Origin: an uncultured Bacteroidales bacterium | GTDB taxonomy: Bacteria > Bacteroidota > Bacteroidia > Bacteroidales > WCHB1-69 | Direction of reading: 5' to 3' | DNA length: 49,724 bases | Assembly (NCBI GenBank): GCA_900319925.1 | Contig: ONQE01000021.1 | Coordinates: 1 to 49,724 of the forward strand | Shown: in pieces, positions 43,509 to 49,724 of the stretch | Numbering within the stretch: the first letter of the stretch is position 1 | Layout: each line of letters begins with the position of its first letter | The notes under the pieces: generated by a model | Databases searched by the model: none | What the model was told of the DNA's origin: nothing | The model's input: only the letters and a program-made list of their open reading frames with translations | Made by a program: the position numbers and the translations under genes

Positions 43509-43639
43509 GCGCAATTTGCGACTGTGACGTGGTTTCGGTACACGATTCGCCATCAATGGGTTGCAGGGGCGGCACATTTTTTACAAGTATTATTATACAA
43601 AACTACATCTAAACAAAAATACACCTTTGCCTGTTATTT

Positions 43640-43667
43640 GTAGAGACGTGACATGACGCGTCACTAC
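43640..43667. repeat. 28-bp palindrome of the GTAGAGACG family, degraded copy
   Basis: It begins GTAGAGACGTGAC and ends GACGCGTCACTAC; several pairs are broken compared with the copies at 35726 and 44216. It lies in the 342-base gap between the transposase and bcp, which otherwise holds the right hairpins of the transposon and the bcp promoter. Confidence 0.65.
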
Positions 43668-43709
43668 ATACGACAATTTCAGCATAACCAGTTGTAATCG
43701 AAATTTATG

Positions 43710-43717
43710 TACCTTTG
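43710..43717 (+). promoter_or_regulatory. -7 promoter box of bcp
   Basis: TACCTTTG, 25 bases before the ATG at 43743. Confidence 0.65.
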
Positions 43718-43742
43718 CCTTTTCAACAAAAACACCAATACT

Positions 43743-44189
43743 ATGCTGCAAATCGGAACGAAAGCCCCTTATTTCGAGGGCGTTGACGAAAACGGGAACC
43801 CCGTGAAACTGAGCGACTTCGCCGGCAAGAAGCTCGTGCTCTACTTTTACCCCAAGGACAGCACGCCGGGTTGCACCGCCGAGGCCTGCGACCTGCGCGA
43901 CAACTACCAGCGCTTCCTCGCCATGGGCTACGAGGTGCTGGGCGTGAGCCGCGACTCCGCCGCCTCGCACCAGCGGTTCATCGCCAAGTACGAGCTACCC
44001 TTCCACCTCATCGCCGACACCGACCTCACCATCCTCAAGGCCTACGAGGCGTGGGGCGAGAAAAAGATGTACGGCAAGGTGACCGAAGGGACACTCCGTA
44101 CCACCTACGTCATCGACGAGCAAGGCGTTATCATCGACGCCATCGGGAAGGTGAACACCAAGGCGCACACGGCGCAATTGTTGAAATAA
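43743..44189 (+). CDS. bcp: Thiol peroxidase of the Bcp/PrxQ type
   Basis: 148 residues from ATG 43743; the open frame continues 12 codons upstream, but that part overlaps the promoter. The enzyme reduces hydrogen peroxide and organic peroxides in the cytoplasm with thioredoxin-like donors. LVLYFYPKDSTPGCTAEACD holds the peroxidatic Cys44 and, five residues on, Cys49, the atypical 2-Cys PrxQ pattern. Also visible are VLGVSRDSAASHQRFIAKYE, PFHLIADTD and GTLRTTYVIDEQGVI, with the conserved Arg. A GTAGAGACG palindrome follows the stop by 27 bases. Confidence 0.95.
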   Translation: MLQIGTKAPYFEGVDENGNPVKLSDFAGKKLVLYFYPKDSTPGCTAEACDLRDNYQRFLAMGYEVLGVSRDSAASHQRFIAKYELPFHLIADTDLTILKAYEAWGEKKMYGKVTEGTLRTTYVIDEQGVIIDAIGKVNTKAHTAQLLK

Positions 44190-44215
44190 TCGGATTGTGT
44201 CTCGGAATGGGATTC

Positions 44216-44243
44216 GTAGAGACGTGCCATGGTGCGTCTCTAC
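44216..44243. repeat. 28-bp palindrome of the GTAGAGACG family, copy 3
   Basis: GTAGAGACGTGCC pairs with GGTGCGTCTCTAC (a G-T pair and near-perfect arms) around AT. It sits between the convergent ends of bcp and the membrane-protein gene, where it could terminate both. Confidence 0.85.
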
Positions 44244-45106
44244 ACATTTTGTTGTTTTACCTCTCTGCGATAAAGGATAAAAGCGGCCAAATTGAACGCA
44301 ATGTCACAAACAGTCGCTACATAAGGGAAAATATTCACCTTTCCGTACAAGGTGTCATTGGGAGTAAGATGATTGGAGATGATGTTCGGCAGATAATGCG
44401 ACGAGAAAAAGTGGATGACGATGAGAATGAAAATCATCGTGATGGAAAGCACCGTCGTGCGTCTTTTGACCAGCATAAGGATAGCCCCAATGGTAATGAG
44501 CACAATCAGCAGACAGGTGATCACCTCAACCAAGATGGGATGGTCGGCAAATTGCCAATATCCGCCGCCGAGCACTCTAACCAAGGAAAGGATGTAACCT
44601 ACGGTGATGGCGAACAAGATTCCGCCATAATAACTTCGCGATTCACCTGACGACACTGTTTCGTCCGCTTCCGTATTCTCCGAATCGTAACGCCACCACA
44701 AAAAACCGACGGTGAGAAACGAGGTGACCAGATTCGCCCACTTCCGCACACTATTCATCGTATAATTGGGAATGTCCCATTTCATCTGATTGTCCGCGAA
44801 GGAATCAAGATCAAAAAAACGGTAGGAGATGAATGCGGACAACAGATTCATCAGAATGACAGTTCCGACAAATATTGCGAGATGCCCCCATTTGACATTG
44901 AAGAGTCTCGATTTGCGAAACAGCAGGTAAAAGACCAGCAGAAAAAGCAGGGATTTCCCAATGACTATGGATATCGGATGCAGCACGGCTTCCAGCGCGA
45001 AGAGGAACGGAGTGAACGATGCCCAAACGGCATCAAACATCCAGTAGAGAATGATTCCGAGCAGAAAACAGCGGTAATTCAACGGTTTTTCGGTAGTGGT
45101 ATTCAT
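44240..45106 (-). CDS. Multi-spanning membrane protein of unknown function
   Basis: 288 residues from ATG 45106 (MNTTTEKPLNYRCF). About seven or eight hydrophobic segments are visible, for example LLGIILYWMFDAVWASFTPF, IVIGKSLLFLLVFYLLF, GHLAIFVGTVILMNLLSAFI, GGILFAITVGYILSLVRVLG and ITCLLIVLITIGAILMLV. There are few charged residues inside them and no recognised catalytic motif. The last part of the gene overlaps the dispersed 28-bp repeat at 44327-44354, which encodes TLYGKVNIF, and the stop codon overlaps the 3' palindrome. I do not recognise the family. A TAACTTTG promoter box lies 82 bases upstream. Confidence 0.75.
   Translation of the reverse strand: MNTTTEKPLNYRCFLLGIILYWMFDAVWASFTPFLFALEAVLHPISIVIGKSLLFLLVFYLLFRKSRLFNVKWGHLAIFVGTVILMNLLSAFISYRFFDLDSFADNQMKWDIPNYTMNSVRKWANLVTSFLTVGFLWWRYDSENTEADETVSSGESRSYYGGILFAITVGYILSLVRVLGGGYWQFADHPILVEVITCLLIVLITIGAILMLVKRRTTVLSITMIFILIVIHFFSSHYLPNIISNHLTPNDTLYGKVNIFPYVATVCDIAFNLAAFILYRREVKQQNV
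44327..44354. repeat. 28-bp GAAAATATTCACC repeat, copy 2 (inside a gene)
   Basis: 26 of 28 bases match 42574-42601. In this copy the minus strand is translated as part of the C-terminal region of the membrane protein. Confidence 0.8.
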
Positions 45107-45188
45107 ATTGTGACACATTTTTGTTTTTTTACGCCGCCTCCGCGAATGGCGCAAAGTTCGTGAACACTTTTCGACGAAAACGGCGCGG

Positions 45189-45196
45189 CAAAGTTA
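45189..45196 (-). promoter_or_regulatory. -7 promoter box of the membrane protein
   Basis: TAACTTTG on the minus strand, 82 bases before ATG 45106. The rest of the 388-base gap up to 45494 is AT-rich and holds only a 9-bp inverted repeat (ATGATTGGT 45361-45369 and ACCAATCAT 45420-45428); I see no gene there. Confidence 0.55.
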
Positions 45197-45494
45197 CAAC
45201 GTTATTCATTACTATGACGCGGAAAAAGCCAGATGGTTGCAGTTTGTTGAAAAAAAGCTTAGTACATGACAAAATTTATAGTTTTTCTTTATCTTTCTGA
45301 TATTTAGAAGGTCATCAACAATCGAGCTGTTAGTAACTTTATTGGTTCTATGTTGCAAAAATGATTGGTGTTCAGTATTTTAGGGTCGAAAAAAACACCA
45401 CATCTTTTCACCTATGAATACCAATCATGGCTGCAAAAATAATGAATAAAACAATCGTTATCGCAGTGTGAAAATGTCGAAATCGTAACCGCTA

Positions 45495-46547
45495 TTACGT
45501 CGCCGACTCGCCAGCAACCGGAACGTATCCCATATTCCTTACTCTCATCTGCAATTCTGCCATCCGATTCATCAGCATGTCAAAATCCAGCGACTGACCG
45601 TAAATGAAGAAACGTCTCATGTTCGCGTAGTCAGCCTGCCATTCCTCTCTGTGCTGTTCCGGAATCATAAAGTTGATGGTGGAGGGGGACAATAGAGCAT
45701 AGTTGACATACTTCAAAGCATAATATGTCTTGCGATGCTCCACTATGTCATCATATAGCGTGCGGTTCGTCAAAGCGTCACGACCATATTGGGTGTCCAT
45801 CAATTTCTCCAAATCATACAGGTGACGCGACATACGCACGCTTCTGGGCCTCTCCTTTTGGAATTCTTCCGCCAGAAGGAACATCTTTTCCAAGAACGTG
45901 CGAGTGGGCAAAACTGTTTTTATCGTGCTCCGAGCTCCATTATCTTCAACGGGAAAACTGTCGCCAATCAGCGAGTGGACTTCTCGTTCTTCCGTGGGCT
46001 CGTCCATAGACAGACAGCTGATTTCAATTTTGACTCGTGGCGGAATATAATTGATAGCATCTTCCAAAACAGAAGGATATTGTAGGATAATGACAGTGGG
46101 GTCTTTGTCTGAATCAATCGGATGCCATTCGCCCATGGTGTCCTGCCACCGATCCACATTCTCTATGTTGTATCCAGAAACACCCATGTTCTTCAAGTTG
46201 AAATCCAGTTGTTCGGAAAGGACTTCATGGATATATCTCCGAGCCGTCTTGCGCAACTTGTCGCGCTGGCTTTTGTTGGTATGCTCTATTCCAAAGAAAG
46301 AATGGCTGATGGACAGGTCAATGTCTTCGGAAAAACGTTCTATGAGGCTGAACCCTTTGTAGAGCGACGTGCCGCCCTTGAATAGTAGCGATTCGCGACA
46401 TTCTGTTTGGAACAAAGCCTTTAGCACCACGGTCACCCACCAGTCTTTTTCTATCGCCACTTGATTGATTCCCGGATGACCATTCGCTGTCTGCTGTAAC
46501 ATTGCCAGACGGTCAACTAACTCATTGTTAAGCCATAATTTTCCCAT
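45495..46547 (-). CDS. abiEii: AbiEii-type nucleotidyltransferase toxin
   Basis: 350 residues. AbiEii/MenT-type toxins are nucleotidyltransferases that block growth, for example by adding nucleotides to tRNA. The hallmark motif is LLFKGGTSLYKGFSLIERFS followed by EDIDLS (G-G-T-S and D-x-D). An N-terminal INQVAIEKDWWVTVVLKALF and the C-terminal helical part (FAYANMRRFFIYGQ-like YANMRRFFIYGQ, MNRMAELQMRVRN) fit the DUF1814 group. It follows its partner gene by 3 bases in the same direction. In AbiE systems this arrangement acts as a type IV TA pair giving abortive infection. Confidence 0.9.
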   Translation of the reverse strand: MGKLWLNNELVDRLAMLQQTANGHPGINQVAIEKDWWVTVVLKALFQTECRESLLFKGGTSLYKGFSLIERFSEDIDLSISHSFFGIEHTNKSQRDKLRKTARRYIHEVLSEQLDFNLKNMGVSGYNIENVDRWQDTMGEWHPIDSDKDPTVIILQYPSVLEDAINYIPPRVKIEISCLSMDEPTEEREVHSLIGDSFPVEDNGARSTIKTVLPTRTFLEKMFLLAEEFQKERPRSVRMSRHLYDLEKLMDTQYGRDALTNRTLYDDIVEHRKTYYALKYVNYALLSPSTINFMIPEQHREEWQADYANMRRFFIYGQSLDFDMLMNRMAELQMRVRNMGYVPVAGESAT

Positions 46548-46550
46548 AGT

Positions 46551-47165
46551 CTATTTTGTTTTTAGCATCGGTTTCACAATACGTTTCATCCATGCAGGCA
46601 TCATATCCACATCCTTCGCCAAAGCATCCTTGTCGGGTTCCTTGGTGATGAGTTCACGTATCACCTGCAATTCATTATTCCCAACATTTTCTTGTTTTAA
46701 CGCCTTCAAAGCTTGCACCAATAGGCCTATGAGACGTGTCTCATAGCAGAAATTTTTCGGTACGCCGCGTTTCAGCTTAATTTGGCAACTGGTAAGCTTA
46801 ATGGTGCGCTCGCTACCAGTGGTTAGATACGTGTAATCCATTGGCACTTGGGTTGAAAGTCCCAGCACATTCAATGCCGTCATGCCTGAAGGCAGAACCT
46901 TAGCATTGTCTCTATTGGCAATCGCTTGCACTATTTTATTGACCGAGGGGAGCACTGTTCCGTATCTACTCTTTGTCGGTTTCGCATAGATGCCCTGGGC
47001 TAATTTCACCAGTACACCTTCGCGTGTTAGTTCCGCCAAAGTCTCTCCAACAAACTCGGGATGGAACTCTGGAAAATCGGAACGGAACAGCACGCTATCA
47101 TTTGGCAAAGCCTCAATGCGCTCTCGAAGCGAAACTCCCTCATTGTTTGAATATGTCTTATCCAT
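46551..47165 (-). CDS. abiEi: AbiEi-like antitoxin (DUF6088 type)
   Basis: 204 residues from ATG 47165 (MDKTYSNNEGVSLRERIEAL). An upstream in-frame ATG at 47273 lies before the promoter box and adds unrelated sequence. The N-terminal winged-helix-like part (SVLFRSDFPEFHPEFVGETL, AELTREGVLVKLAQGIYAKP) is typical of AbiEi/DUF6088 antitoxins, which bind their own promoter. The C-terminal domain contains LPSGMTALNVLGLSTQVP followed by YLTTGSERTIKL, the pattern shared by AbiEi proteins. The 3-base spacing to the toxin indicates coupled translation. Confidence 0.85.
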   Translation of the reverse strand: MDKTYSNNEGVSLRERIEALPNDSVLFRSDFPEFHPEFVGETLAELTREGVLVKLAQGIYAKPTKSRYGTVLPSVNKIVQAIANRDNAKVLPSGMTALNVLGLSTQVPMDYTYLTTGSERTIKLTSCQIKLKRGVPKNFCYETRLIGLLVQALKALKQENVGNNELQVIRELITKEPDKDALAKDVDMMPAWMKRIVKPMLKTK

Positions 47166-47197
47166 ACACCTTTGAAATTTTGACAATTTTTCAAGTG

Positions 47198-47205
47198 CAA
47201 AAATA
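47198..47205 (-). promoter_or_regulatory. -7 promoter box of the abiE pair
   Basis: TATTTTTG on the minus strand, 32 bases before the antitoxin ATG. Confidence 0.6.
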
Positions 47206-47344
47206 ATAAAAATATAGAATGTTCGTATTTTTATTTGCATAACATGCTGTTTACCGTTCTTGAAGACTTCCACCCTTACGGAATACGATAATCACTGTTT
47301 TGCTGTTTGACAATGGGTTTCTTATCATATTCTTTTATCCCTAT

Positions 47345-47374
47345 ACCCACCCCCTTACATCGGGGGTGGTGGGT
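47345..47374. terminator. C/G-rich hairpin in the abiE-amidotransferase gap
   Basis: ACCCACCCCC (47345-47354) pairs with GGGGGTGGTGGGT (47362-47374) with one bulged base, followed by an AT-rich stretch. It may be a terminator-like or regulatory structure; no gene is seen between 47166 and 47587. Confidence 0.5.
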
Positions 47375-47434
47375 ATGGGTATATATATGAATGTCTCTTT
47401 CTTTCTCTCTTTCTATATATAAGGAGAGAGAAAA

Positions 47435-47513
47435 GGGCAAGATATTGGAAACCAGTAAGTTATGCGGTTTTCTTTTTTTAACCGCGGGCAAGATATTGAT
47501 AACCAGTAAGTTA
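47435..47513. repeat. Two 28-bp direct repeats flanking a hairpin
   Basis: GGGCAAGATATTGGAAACC... (47435-47462) and GGGCAAGATATTGATAACC... (47486-47513) agree at 26 of 28 bases and both end CCAGTAAGTTA. Between them GCGGTT and AACCGC (47464-47485) form a hairpin with a T-rich loop. The block ends 22 bases before the -33 box of the amidotransferase gene. Confidence 0.85.
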
Positions 47514-47535
47514 AATTGATTTTTGGGGGTCTTGC

Positions 47536-47566
47536 TTTGTCTGTTTGATGAAAAAAAGTATTTTTG
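47536..47566 (+). promoter_or_regulatory. Promoter of the glutamine amidotransferase gene
   Basis: TTTG (47536-47539), 19 bases, TATTTTTG (47559-47566): a full -33/-7 pair, 21 bases before the ATG at 47588. Confidence 0.75.
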
Positions 47567-47587
47567 CCGCCTGAAATCAACAAACCT

Positions 47588-48295
47588 ATGGATCAACGCA
47601 TCATCAACATCCTGCTTTGCGACACGTTCCCCGGACTGCTGCCGGAGAGCATCCCGAGCCACGAATATCTGTTCGAAAAGCGGTTCCATTCCGTGAACCC
47701 AAACATTATCCTCAAGGTGTTTCGCACGCTGGACGGCGAACTGCCGGAACATCCCGTTCCTGATGAAATTCACCTCATCACGGGGTCCAACAACGCCGCC
47801 TACGACGACCTGCCGTGGATCTTATCTTTGCAGGAGTGGATTCGGAAGGCCGCGGGGCAGCAAATCCCCCTTGTCGGCATCTGCTTCGGGCATCAGGTCA
47901 TCGCACAGGCGTTGGGCGGGTGTGTAGAACGCTTCCCCGGCGGCTGGGGCGTGGGCATCCGCGAGATGGAGGTTCTGAGCGAGGACTTGTCCCCCTGGTT
48001 CCCCGACAGGAAGATGCGCCTTATCGTCAACCACCACGATCAGGTGACGCGCCTGCCGGAAGGTGCCGTCCCCATCGCCACCAGCGACTTCTGCCGTTAC
48101 GAGGGGTTCCGCATCGGCCGCCACATCCTCACCTTCCAGGGGCATCCCGAATTCACGGTGGATTACGAACGTCACCTTATCCTCAACCATGCGGAGAATG
48201 AGGACGATGCGGTGAAGCAACGGGCATTGGATACATTGGAGACGATGCAGCCGCAAGGAGATGTTGTGGCGGAGTTTTTGATGGGGATGCTGTAG
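47588..48295 (+). CDS. Class I glutamine amidotransferase (GMP synthase-like, stand-alone)
   Basis: 235 residues from ATG 47588. The catalytic triad of a GATase1 domain is visible: Cys99 in IPLVGICFGHQVIAQALGG, and His186 with Glu188 in FQGHPEFTVDYE. The preceding DEIHLITGSNNAAYDDLPWI is the usual oxyanion-side motif. No synthetase domain is attached, so it resembles the stand-alone YfeJ-type proteins rather than GuaA; the acceptor substrate is unknown. It carries its own promoter and ends in a convergent gap with a large inverted repeat. Confidence 0.88.
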   Translation: MDQRIINILLCDTFPGLLPESIPSHEYLFEKRFHSVNPNIILKVFRTLDGELPEHPVPDEIHLITGSNNAAYDDLPWILSLQEWIRKAAGQQIPLVGICFGHQVIAQALGGCVERFPGGWGVGIREMEVLSEDLSPWFPDRKMRLIVNHHDQVTRLPEGAVPIATSDFCRYEGFRIGRHILTFQGHPEFTVDYERHLILNHAENEDDAVKQRALDTLETMQPQGDVVAEFLMGML

Positions 48296-48300
48296 GAGGT

Positions 48301-48362
48301 GACGCTTCCCAGCGTCGCGAACTCACGACGCTGGGAAGAAATTCGCGACGCTGGGAAGCGTC
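48301..48362. repeat. Perfect 21-bp inverted repeat with a third core copy in the loop
   Basis: 48301-48321 and 48342-48362 are exact reverse complements beginning GACGCTTCCCAGCGTC. The 20-base loop holds another CGACGCTGGGAAG in direct orientation to the right arm. It fills the gap between convergent genes and probably ends both transcripts. Confidence 0.93.
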
Positions 48363-48367
48363 GGCTC

Positions 48368-49603
48368 CTATTGCACTTTCACCCGGATTCCCGCTGAGTG
48401 CGACTGGAACTCCGGCGCGTACATGCACTCGATGTGCGTGATGCCGTTGCTGAAGTCGCCCGACTGCGTGGCGAAGAGGGTGTATTCGAAAACGTACTTG
48501 CCCTTCGGCATCCAGTCGATGAAGAAGTGGGTGGCCGCATCCTTGGTGGCTTCATAGTACCAGAGGCCGTCTTGGTATTTGTACTGCGAGAAGACGTTGA
48601 CGGGCTCGAAAGTAGCAGCGCGCATGTCTTTGAGGTGCACAAACTCCATGTCGCGGTCGGCGGTGATGACCACCCGCACGCGCACTTTGTCGCCCTTCTG
48701 CAGCGACTGATTCTCCGAGATGGCCTTCAGCACTTCGCCCTTGTCGGTGTTCTCCACCTTGTAGAGTTGCTTCTCAATAACCAGATTCTTGTCATCGCTG
48801 CGGGTGATCTTGTCCAGATTCTCGAAATACTGCCAGTAGAGTCCGCCCCACGCGGGACCGTCCGTGCCCTTCTCGATGCGCACGTTGGCCTTGTCGGCGG
48901 TGATTTCCTCACCCGGCCAAGCTTGCTTGAAGTAGCCGGTGCCCGCCTCCGTCTGGACAGTCTCGTCTGGCAGACGCACGTTCCCCACGGTGACCGCCAC
49001 GGTCTTGTCGTCGGCCACCAACGTCTTGTTCAGCAGCAGCGAATAGACGGCCTCTGTGGTCGATTTGGTGGTGCCCCAGTGCTGGGTCTGCTTCTGCTTG
49101 AGGAGCCATAACTGCATCTGTGCCAACGACTCTTCGTCCTTCGGTGTGATGGTGTGGAACGCCTCGATCAGCATCGCCTGCCGTTCCACAGGCTGCTCGT
49201 ACCAGAACCATCCCCCACCCTGCTTCTTCCAGAACATGCCCATCTCCTCGTCGTGCTGGGCCATGCTCTTGAGGTAGGCCACAATTTCCTTCGCCACCTT
49301 TTGGTCGCCGTTGCGCCAAGCGGTGAGCGCGATCATCGCCTGGGTGTAGAAGGTTTCGTCTTTCCAACCCCTCAACAAAGCCTTGTAGCAGGTGTCGTAG
49401 GCGACTTTGTGCTTGGCGGATAACTTGTCTTTGTAGAAACTGCGGGCGTAGAGGTAGTGCGTTTCATCAACGTAAGTGTAGTGGTATTTCTTGCGGTCGA
49501 GGTAGCGCTGGTACATCTGCCCGTCCATGTAGGAGACGGCGTTGCGGAGGGTGCTGTTGGCCACGTCGGTGCTGACGCCGAGGGCTTTGAGGTGACCCTT
49601 GCC
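48368..49603 (-). CDS. Alpha-2-macroglobulin family protein, C-terminal part
   Basis: About 400 residues of the C-terminal half of a bacterial alpha-2-macroglobulin, an exported or envelope-bound protease trap of normally 1,500-1,900 residues. GHLKALGVSTDVANSTLRNA and VSYMDGQMYQRYLDRKKYHY belong to the alpha-alpha toroid (TED-like) domain; AMLIEAFHTITPKDEESLAQ, MQLWLLKQKQTQHWGTTKST and TEAVYSLLL continue it. The end (LQKGDKVRVRVVITADRDME, FVHLKDMRAATFEPVN, KGKYVFEYTLFATQSGDFSN) is the receptor-binding-like MG10 domain. Homology stops at about 49597, in frame with a TGA at 49636-49634, so the N-terminal three quarters are missing. The break coincides with the start of an unrelated plus-strand reading frame. 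Confidence 0.85.
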   Translation of the reverse strand, partial: GKGHLKALGVSTDVANSTLRNAVSYMDGQMYQRYLDRKKYHYTYVDETHYLYARSFYKDKLSAKHKVAYDTCYKALLRGWKDETFYTQAMIALTAWRNGDQKVAKEIVAYLKSMAQHDEEMGMFWKKQGGGWFWYEQPVERQAMLIEAFHTITPKDEESLAQMQLWLLKQKQTQHWGTTKSTTEAVYSLLLNKTLVADDKTVAVTVGNVRLPDETVQTEAGTGYFKQAWPGEEITADKANVRIEKGTDGPAWGGLYWQYFENLDKITRSDDKNLVIEKQLYKVENTDKGEVLKAISENQSLQKGDKVRVRVVITADRDMEFVHLKDMRAATFEPVNVFSQYKYQDGLWYYEATKDAATHFFIDWMPKGKYVFEYTLFATQSGDFSNGITHIECMYAPEFQSHSAGIRVKVQ

Positions 49604-49724
49604 GACCTTGACGTGGTGAACCCCTACTTTCGTTCAAGCGACTATCCGGAGCTGCTCGACGCCCTGCTGGGCCACTTTGGACCGGACGCTCTCGACCTCC
49701 AGCGTGAGAACGCCGAGCGCCAGC
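49592..49724 (+). other. Fragment of an unrelated plus-strand reading frame at the window end
   Basis: From 49592 the plus strand reads VTLADLDVVNPYFRSSDYPE and is open to the window edge. The T-L-A-D-L-D-V-V-N-P-Y-F-R-S piece resembles the strand after Walker A in MinD/ParA-like P-loop ATPases, but no start codon or Walker A precedes it because the alpha-2-macroglobulin sequence begins there. The assignment is weak and rests on one motif. Confidence 0.3.

Noticed and set aside
45107..45494. Small RNA or gene in the 388-base AT-rich gap before abiE
   Set aside because: Only a promoter for the neighbour and a 9-bp inverted repeat are visible; no terminator or coding pattern supports a transcript.
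47276..47773. 165-codon minus-strand open frame in the abiE-amidotransferase gap
   Set aside because: It crosses hairpins, repeats and the start of the amidotransferase gene, and has no recognisable protein features.

Overview
The window reads as a piece of a Bacteroidales-type (Bacteroidota) genome. The evidence is that at least twenty genes or tRNAs are preceded by the Bacteroidota -7 promoter box TAnnTTTG, often as TACCTTTG or TATTTTTG and sometimes with a TTTG-like -33 box about 19 bases upstream. Shine-Dalgarno sites are mostly absent, and many proteins are of Bacteroidota types (CotH kinase-like protein, M3 dipeptidase lipoprotein, alpha-2-macroglobulin, DUF6266-like protein). The lysine-fermentation genes kce and kal suggest an anaerobic gut-type or digester-type bacterium. 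This is a clade-level inference only.

Layout. 1-3.0 kb: housekeeping and catabolic genes on the minus strand (dcp fragment, mscL, tRNA-Val, kce, a broken kal). 3.2-17.4 kb: a plus-strand type I restriction-modification (RM) island, hsdM-fic-hsdS-DUF2971-large orphan-(broken ATPase)-PD-(D/E)XK protein-hsdR. 17.5-22.5 kb: cotH, wecB, a frameshifted secreted protein and tRNA-Ser. 22.5-25.5 kb: a toxin-antitoxin-chaperone-like trio, short repeats and a 5'-degraded DUF6266-like gene. 25.5-35.2 kb: abiH, a tyrosine recombinase, two convergent hsdS genes with matching inverted repeats, hsdM, hsdR and a GIY-YIG protein, which together form a second, invertible type I RM system. 35.3-45.2 kb: mostly housekeeping genes (smr, pepD, an OppC-like permease, an esterase, a uvrA paralogue with an amber codon, dgkA, bcp, a membrane protein), interrupted by a Y1/RAYT-like transposase framed by mirrored hairpins. 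45.5-49.7 kb: an AbiE-type toxin-antitoxin pair, a glutamine amidotransferase and an alpha-2-macroglobulin truncated at a chimeric-looking end.

How it works together. From about 3 to 35 kb, with an outlier at 45.5-47.2 kb, this is a layered defence island: two type I RM systems, one apparently phase-variable by DNA inversion; Fic; AbiH; AbiE; a SecB-like chaperone TA module; and an uncharacterised cassette held between hsdS and hsdR. The cassette, and in particular the ~1,243-residue protein and the ATPase/PD-(D/E)XK pair with its own promoter, is the best candidate for an undescribed system.

Two unusual features run through the window. First, there are many short tandem arrays with units of 7 or 11 bp just upstream of genes (14 x 7, 19 x 7, 7 x 11, 7 x 11), together with several families of dispersed palindromes. 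Second, an unusual number of genes are broken: kal and the ATPase by out-of-frame internal deletions, a secreted protein by one extra base, the toxin and uvrA genes by in-frame TAG, the DUF6266-like gene by loss of its start, and alpha-2-macroglobulin by a junction. Some of these may be assembly errors, which only the reads could settle.
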